Below are positions 58,798-64,000 of a stretch of DNA of 64,000 bases, piece after piece (the first letter of the stretch is position 1; the number at the start of each line of letters is the position of its first letter). The DNA is from Limanda limanda. Taxonomy: Eukaryota; Chordata; Actinopteri; Pleuronectiformes; Pleuronectidae. The stretch spans positions 31,217,400-31,281,399 of the forward strand of contig NC_083638.1 of assembly GCF_963576545.1 (NCBI RefSeq), written 5' to 3'. The position numbers and the translations under genes were made by a program. The notes below the pieces were generated by a model, which was not told the origin of the DNA, made no database searches, and saw nothing but the letters and a program-made list of their open reading frames with translations.

Positions 58798-61700
58798 CTA
58801 TTCCAGGCACAGTACATACATAATCCATTTTTCCCAACGTTCAACACATTTCTCCAATTCCAATCTTAAAATATAAGTCAGTCTCTCCATACAGTAAACT
58901 TCTTTCACTATCCCCCTCCACTGGTGCAATGTTGGGGGGTCAGTTTGGAGCCATCTTCGGGTTATAGCCTTTCTACCACATGCCAAGAGAATCTTTAGCA
59001 GGTATTTGTATTTGTGAGGGATAAATTCTGGTATTTTACCTAGATACAAAGTAGTAAAAGAGTAGTCTAATTTAATTCCCATCATCTTACATATTTCATT
59101 AGTTACTTCCCTCCAATATGGTTGAATTCTTTGACAAGCCCAAAAGATATGAAAATGATTGGCCATAATGGCTCCACAATTGTCTCCAACAAAGCCCCGG
59201 ACTCTGAGAGCCTGATTGCAAAGCCGTTATTTTAGGAGTGATAAAAAACCTCACAACATTCTTCCAACCAAACTCTCTTAATGATCTTGAGTTTGCAGTG
59301 GTTGCTTGTGTCTCACATATCTCCATCCAGGACTCATCTGATATTTCTGTACCAGACTCCTTTTCCCATTTTTGTTTGATGTATAACGTAGAGTGATTTT
59401 TGGAGGTTTGTATACTTTCATATATTCGTGAGATCAGTTTTTTAATGTTGTTTTTTTCATATGCTTCATGGAATATAGAGATCAGGTTATATTCTTTCCC
59501 CGTTTTGATTTGTGATATTTTATTAAAGTAGTCTCTGGCTTGTAGGTATCTAAAAAAATTGCATTTTTCCAATCCAAATGAGTCAGAAATTGCCTTATAA
59601 CTCTGAAATTTACCGTTAGAAGTGAGTGAACAAAAGGATGTGATGCCTCTCCTAATCCACTGTTTAAAGCTCCCGTCCAGTCTCGCAGGTTCAAACTCTG
59701 GATCATATGCTACCCAATTCAAGACCCTGTCCTGTTTCTCTAGCTGCAATTTCCTCAACACCCTAATCCACAGTTTAACCGTGAATAGGGTCCATTGATT
59801 CAAGTTGTTATAATTCTTTTCTGCTTGGCTTTTGTTTCCTAATATTGATTGTATTGGAATATCTGTCTGTGTAATTTCCAAAGACTTCCATTTAGATTCG
59901 TAATTTGGTGTACACCAGTATACTAAGGGTTTCAATTGTGCAGCATGATAATAGGCCTGTAAGCATGGTAGAGCTCTCCCTCCCCTCTCCTTCTTCAGCT
60001 GCAGTGTCTTGAACTGTACCCTCGGTCTTTTACCGTTCCAAATAAACCTTGAAATCCACCCGTCCCATTCATCAAATTGTTTGGGTGGTATCTCCAGGGG
60101 TAAGGACTGGAAGAGATAAAGAAATCGTGGCAACACATTCATTTCGATTATTTCTATTCTATTGCTCATATCCAGCGGGAGCATCGTCCATCTAGAGATG
60201 TCTGATTTTACCGCTTTGTTGATGGGGCCATAATTCATTTCAGAAAGCTTCGACATATCTTTTGGTAGATTTATTCCTAGATATTTTATTGTGGAAGAGT
60301 CCCATTTAAAGTTGTACTTCTTTTTTATATCTGGATGGCGAGTATAATTAAATGTAAGGGTTTGAGTTTTTGAAGTATTTAGCTTATATCCAGAGTACGA
60401 GTTGTAAGTCTTTAATAGACACATCAATCTGGGGATGCTCGAGTCAGGGGTTGTGATAAAGAGCAGGACATCATCCGCAAACATACAAATTTTATGTTCC
60501 TCTCCTCTAATAGTTATCCCCTTTATCTCAGGGTCCTCTCTAATTGCTTGGGCCAAAGGTTCAATAAATAAGGCAAACAAGGTCGGGCTCAGGGGACATC
60601 CCTGGCGTGTCCCTCTTTCTAGGCGAATAGTTTGTGACAGATTTCCATTTATCCTAATCCTGGCTGTTGGAGAGGAGTATAACGATTTAATACATGTGAT
60701 GAAGCAGTCCTTAAAGCCAAATCTTGCAAGTACCCTATACAAATATTCCCAACCTACTGAGTCGAAAGCCTTTTCGGCATCTAGACTAACCAACATTGCA
60801 CCAATTTTGGCCGAAGTAACATGACTCATCACCTGTAATGTTCTCCTTAAATTATCCTGTGTCTGTCTATTTAGTACAAAGCCTGTTTGGTCCAAATCTA
60901 TTAGCTCCGGGATAATAGCTTCCAGCCTTTTAGATAGGACTGAGGCAAATAGTTTATAGTCTACATTGAGTACTGATATTGGTCTATATGAGCTGCATTC
61001 CTTTTTATCTTTACCTTCTTTTGGGATGACAGAAATGACTGCTTCCTTCCATGACTGCGGGGCTTCTCCTGTTCTCAAAGTGTGGTTAAAGCAGTTAAGC
61101 AGCATAGGTGTTATTTGTGTTCTAAATGTTTTGTACCATTCAGACGAATATCCATCTGCACCAGGAGCTTTATTAGTTTTCAATCTTGAGATGGCTTTAT
61201 TCAGTTCTTCTAGCTTTATCTCAGCCATAATTTCTTTATTCTGTTTTTCTCCTATGGATGGTAGGTCCAGCGAACTTAGAAACGTCTCTATTATTGTGGT
61301 ATCGGCTCTGGTTGGTTGAGTGTACAATTCCTTATAATATAGTTCAAAAGAGCGTTGGATGTCTTCTAGATTACCGCTCATATTTTTTGTCATAGGGTTC
61401 CTAATTTTATATATTGTATTCTTTTCCTGTTGTTTTCGTATCCTCCAAGAAAGGAGTTTCATAGCCCTCGATCCTGTCTCATAGTACTTTTTGTTTGGTA
61501 AATTTAAGTTGTTTTTCAATTTCCTCATCATATATACCATTTATATCTTGTTTGATTTTATTTATTTTAATTAATATTTGAGGATCTTTTTGTTCTGTAT
61601 GTCTAATCTCTAGTGACTTAAATTCCTCTTGTAATTCGTTAAGTCTTTTCTGTTTTTCTTTTTTCCGTGAAGCCGTAAGGGCAATTATTTTACCTCGAAT

Positions 61701-62579
61701 TACAGCCTTTGCTGCATCCCACAAAGTATTAGGAGACACTTCTCCATTATCATTATACTGTAGGTATGTTTCAAATTCCTGCTGGATCTGTTTCTGTACT
61801 GCTTTGTCATTTAAAATGCTTGTGTTAAGCCTCCAAAGTGTATTTTTCCGTTGGTTGTTGGAATATAAGGTTAAATATACGCCTGAATGATCAGATACGT
61901 CTCTAATCCCTATCTCACAATCTCTGACCCTATGCCAGTCTGATTTATACATAAATAAGTAATCAATCCGTGAGTAAACAGAGTGACAAGGGGAGTAATA
62001 TGTAAATTGTTTTTCTATGGGATGGGACTCTCTCCACACATCAATCAGGCCCAGTTGTGTAAGCATTCGCTGAACCAAGATGGCATTTGGGCTTTTCTTT
62101 TGGCGTTGGTTAGATGTATCTAATTTTGGTTGAAGTTGGATGTTAAAGTCACCACCAAGAATCAGGGTTCCCTATGTTTCCTTTACCATCAATTCGAATA
62201 TTTTCTTAAAAAAAGATTTGTTACTCCCTGGGGGAGCATACACATTAAATAAAGTTACTGCTTCATTATCTAATTTGCCTTTTACTAAGACAAATCTCCC
62301 TTCATTATCTTTCACCTGAGAAATAAATTCAAAATTTACTGCATTGGGGATCAGTATGGCCACACCTCTCCTTCGGCCTGATTTATGAAATGAATAATAG
62401 GTATTTTGAAACCCAAGCTTTTTTAATTTTTCATGTTCAGAAGAAGAGAGATGTGTCTCCTGCCAATATATTATCTGCTGCTTTTCTCACTTCATTTTTG
62501 CAATAATTTTACTCCTTTTTATCGGATTATGCAGCCCATTGACGTTCAGTGTGACTACTTTATACTCCTGACGATGCAT
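58798..62579 (-). pseudogene. LINE ORF2 (endonuclease and reverse transcriptase), broken
   Basis: It starts at 62579 with MHRQEYKVVTLNVNGLHNP, an AP-type endonuclease beginning. In-frame stops are TGA at 62487-62489 and TAG at 62172-62174. Endonuclease signatures follow: WQETHLS, GGDFN just after the second stop, SRIDYLF and SDHSG. A one-base frameshift near 61490 leads into an 813-codon open stretch (61540-59099). That stretch has the RT motifs NKAPGADGYSSEWYK, SYRPISVLN, LDAEKAFDSV, RGTRQGCPLSP and the catalytic FADD (residues 354-357 of the stretch). A second frameshift near 59150 precedes the C-terminal part HFHIFWACQRIQPYW (59166-58798). All domains are recognisable, but the protein cannot be produced whole. 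Confidence 0.92.
61490..61540 (-). other. ORF2 frameshift junction
   Basis: The upstream frame reads ...EEIEKQLKFTKQKVL-stop and the downstream frame reads ...KYYETGSRAMKLLSW. One extra base after the CAAACAAAAA run on the minus strand explains the change. Confidence 0.7.
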
Positions 62580-63006
62580 ATCTTTTTCCAAACTGTGTTA
62601 ACTTGTGTGACATTACCCATGATAACAAGAACAACGAACAGTGAACAATGAACTAGAAAAACAGAAAAAAAAGGGTTCATCGAGGGCCTCTCTGTGTCAG
62701 AGATGGTACTCTGCACCGGTAACATTTAAAACAGCTCCCAACAATCGGTAAAAAGTTCAAACCTGTCCAGCTCTGTGAAAAACGATAGTCAGTGTCTTAG
62801 TAGCTCACCCACAGACGCTTCACTCTGCAGCGTCAGATGTTCCCGGAGTGGCGCGCTGAAAGCTCCGTAGTTTCTCCCTTATCCGTCCGCGATCCACCGC
62901 CCGTCCGGATCGATTTGCACCCGCTTTCTCCCACGTCGATAATCTCCGTTGTTTCTCCCCAGTAGGGTCTGGCTCTATCTCATTTTCCAGAGTGATCCTC
63001 TCTTCT
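62580..63006 (-). other. LINE inter-ORF spacer
   Basis: About 430 bp between ORF1 and ORF2 with no domain. A 79-codon minus-strand frame here (62820-63059) overlaps the ORF1 end in another frame and looks like chance. Confidence 0.5.
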
Positions 63007-63854
63007 TCAGGTCTTTGCAGCCTCCGCCGCGCTCTCGTAGATCCGGGTGCCGCTGTCAAAAAACACCTTCAATTTAGCTGGATGTGGCGTCTGGAAGCGG
63101 ATACCCTTGGCTTTGAGCTCTCTCAGCATTCCCGCGTATGCCTTTCTCTTTTTCAAGATCTCGGGAGGGTAATCTTGGTCGAAATAGATCCTTTTCCCCT
63201 CATATCGAACGACTTTTTTCTTCCATGTGATCTTGGCGGAGCGCCTTGGGGAGGTTTTGGAGCCAGTGCCCGGTGGCAGCGCTGTATGCCGAGGTCCATG
63301 TCCGCTACCGGCATGCCGACTTCTGATTTTATTAGCTTGGTCACAAACGCCGACAGATCGGGCCCCTCCGACTCTTCCGGTATTCCGTGTATACGGAGGT
63401 TGTTTCGGCGTGAGCGTGCTTCTAATTCGGTTAATTTAGCCTTCAAAGTCTCTTGGGTCTCTAATGCCTGGATGAGAGCCTCCCTCGCAGCTTCATCCCT
63501 GTCTTCGATATCAGATATACGTTGTTCTACCTCCGCAACTTTGGCTACAGTAGCATTTAGCTCGCTAGTAGCTTCTTCAAGTTTCTGGTTGATTTCTCCT
63601 TTAAACTCATTCAGTTCCTTCTTCATGTTGTTGCGAAGAGAGCGTCGGAATTCACTCATTTCACTTTTTAGATCTGACCTGAGTGCCCAAATCTCGTTGT
63701 AGATAGCCTGCATGTTCGGGTTAGCTACTTCTTTATCAGCGCCGCCATTGTCCTCATTGCCGTCTTCGTCTTCATATGTTTCGTGGGATGTCGCCGATTT
63801 ATCACGTTTTGAGCTTGGTTTAAGTTAAGTCTTTCTTTGCTTCTCCCCTTCCAT
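63007..63854 (-). pseudogene. LINE ORF1 (L1-type RNA-binding protein), broken
   Basis: The probable start ATG is at 63854 (MEGEKQRKT), followed by a stop at codon 10. The frame then stays open through an acidic stretch to a coiled coil (about 63700-63440: WALRSDLKSEMSEFRRSLRN and ELNATVAKVAEVEQRISDIE). It continues into the RRM start RSRRNNLRIHGIPEE and the segment CHRALAPKPPQGAPPRS. A frameshift at about 63220 moves the C-terminal part to another frame, where GKRIYFDQDYPPEILKKRKA and the end at 63007 can be read. L1 ORF1p binds LINE RNA as a trimer through these parts; this copy cannot make it whole. Confidence 0.8.
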
Positions 63855-63968
63855 GGTTAATATCAGTACTTTTTTTTATCAGTAGGGTTTTTCTAAGGGG
63901 ATTATATCACACCGGGTGGGAGCGAGATTTTCAAGCAGCCATCAGGTTCAGCGCCACCGGAAGTCCTC
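63855..63968 (-). promoter_or_regulatory. LINE 5' untranslated region
   Basis: A short 5' leader of about 114 bp between the GAGGACTTCCGG start and the ORF1 ATG, where an internal promoter would lie. ACTTCCGG is an ETS-type site on the element's strand. This is inferred from position only. Confidence 0.35.
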
Positions 63969-64000
63969 TTCTTTTCCTTTTCATTGTATTTTGACAATCC

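Larger units (their letters stand above)
58645..63968 (-). mobile_element. full-length L1/Tx1-type LINE, mutated, antisense to the gene
   Basis: A 5.32-kb insertion between two copies of TTCTTTTCCTTTTC (58631-58644 and 63969-63982), a 14-bp target duplication. On the minus strand it starts GAGGACTTCCGGTGGCGCTG, encodes ORF1 then ORF2, and ends in an A-rich tail (the T-rich start near 58645 on the + strand). Both frames carry several stops or frameshifts. Complete length with a duplication shows that the original insertion was full length. The clade is inferred from the ORF1 coiled coil/RRM and the AP-endonuclease-RT order. Confidence 0.92.

Noticed and set aside
60435..61319. Plus-strand frames of 117-129 codons
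   Set aside because: Shadows of the LINE ORF2 on the other strand.
62992..63702. 236-codon + strand frame
   Set aside because: It is the antisense of LINE ORF1; the minus strand holds the recognisable coiled coil and RRNNLRIHG motif.

Overview
The window is vertebrate nuclear DNA, almost certainly from a ray-finned (teleost) fish. It has short exons in very long introns, a tRNA-derived SINE, a Tc1-type transposon, hAT, PIF/Harbinger-like and Kolobok/piggyBac-like miniature elements, a Tx1/L1-type LINE and Ty3/Gypsy fragments. No bacterial-type genes, operons or CRISPR are present.

One host gene runs through the whole window on the + strand. Four consecutive coding exons (609-692, 1112-1269, 26492-26535, 58508-58613) join in frame and encode the middle of an ADAMTS metalloprotease domain, ending at the zinc-binding HELGH. 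The protein matches ADAMTS17 best. Earlier and later exons lie outside the window. The introns are about 0.4, 25.2 and 32 kb, and by my bounds roughly 60% of the window is transposon-derived.

Region by region: 1-4353 holds a SINE, the first two exons and ordinary intron. 4354-23448 is a 19-kb head-to-tail array of about nine copies of a ~2-kb non-autonomous element. It has internal 120-bp minisatellite blocks and about 29 exact copies of a CTCF-type core (CCACCAGGGGGCGCT), all in one orientation. 26492-26535 is exon three, with a PIF/Harbinger-like MITE 34 bp behind it. 30420-31982 is a Tc1 element with a dead transposase, followed by a scrambled Gypsy remnant (about 32215-32940). A hAT element with a solo LTR-like insert lies at 33526-34540. 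35892-43976 is an 8.1-kb, minus-strand LTR retrotransposon with unusually long, nearly identical 2.55-kb LTRs, a tRNA-Met-type primer site, a polypurine tract, a broken gag-like region and no pol. 44629-45112, 45897-46707 and 47324-48186 are three terminal-inverted-repeat elements. 48187-58507 is mostly featureless intron. 58508-58613 is exon four. A full-length but mutated L1-type LINE (58645-63968, minus strand) begins within 32 bp of that exon's splice donor.

The only host function visible is the secreted ADAMTS protease. Everything else is transposable elements or unremarkable intron. The features most worth following up are the one-directional CTCF-motif array, the young pol-less long-LTR element, and the insertions close to splice donors. 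All motif and family calls are from reading the sequence; no database search was run.
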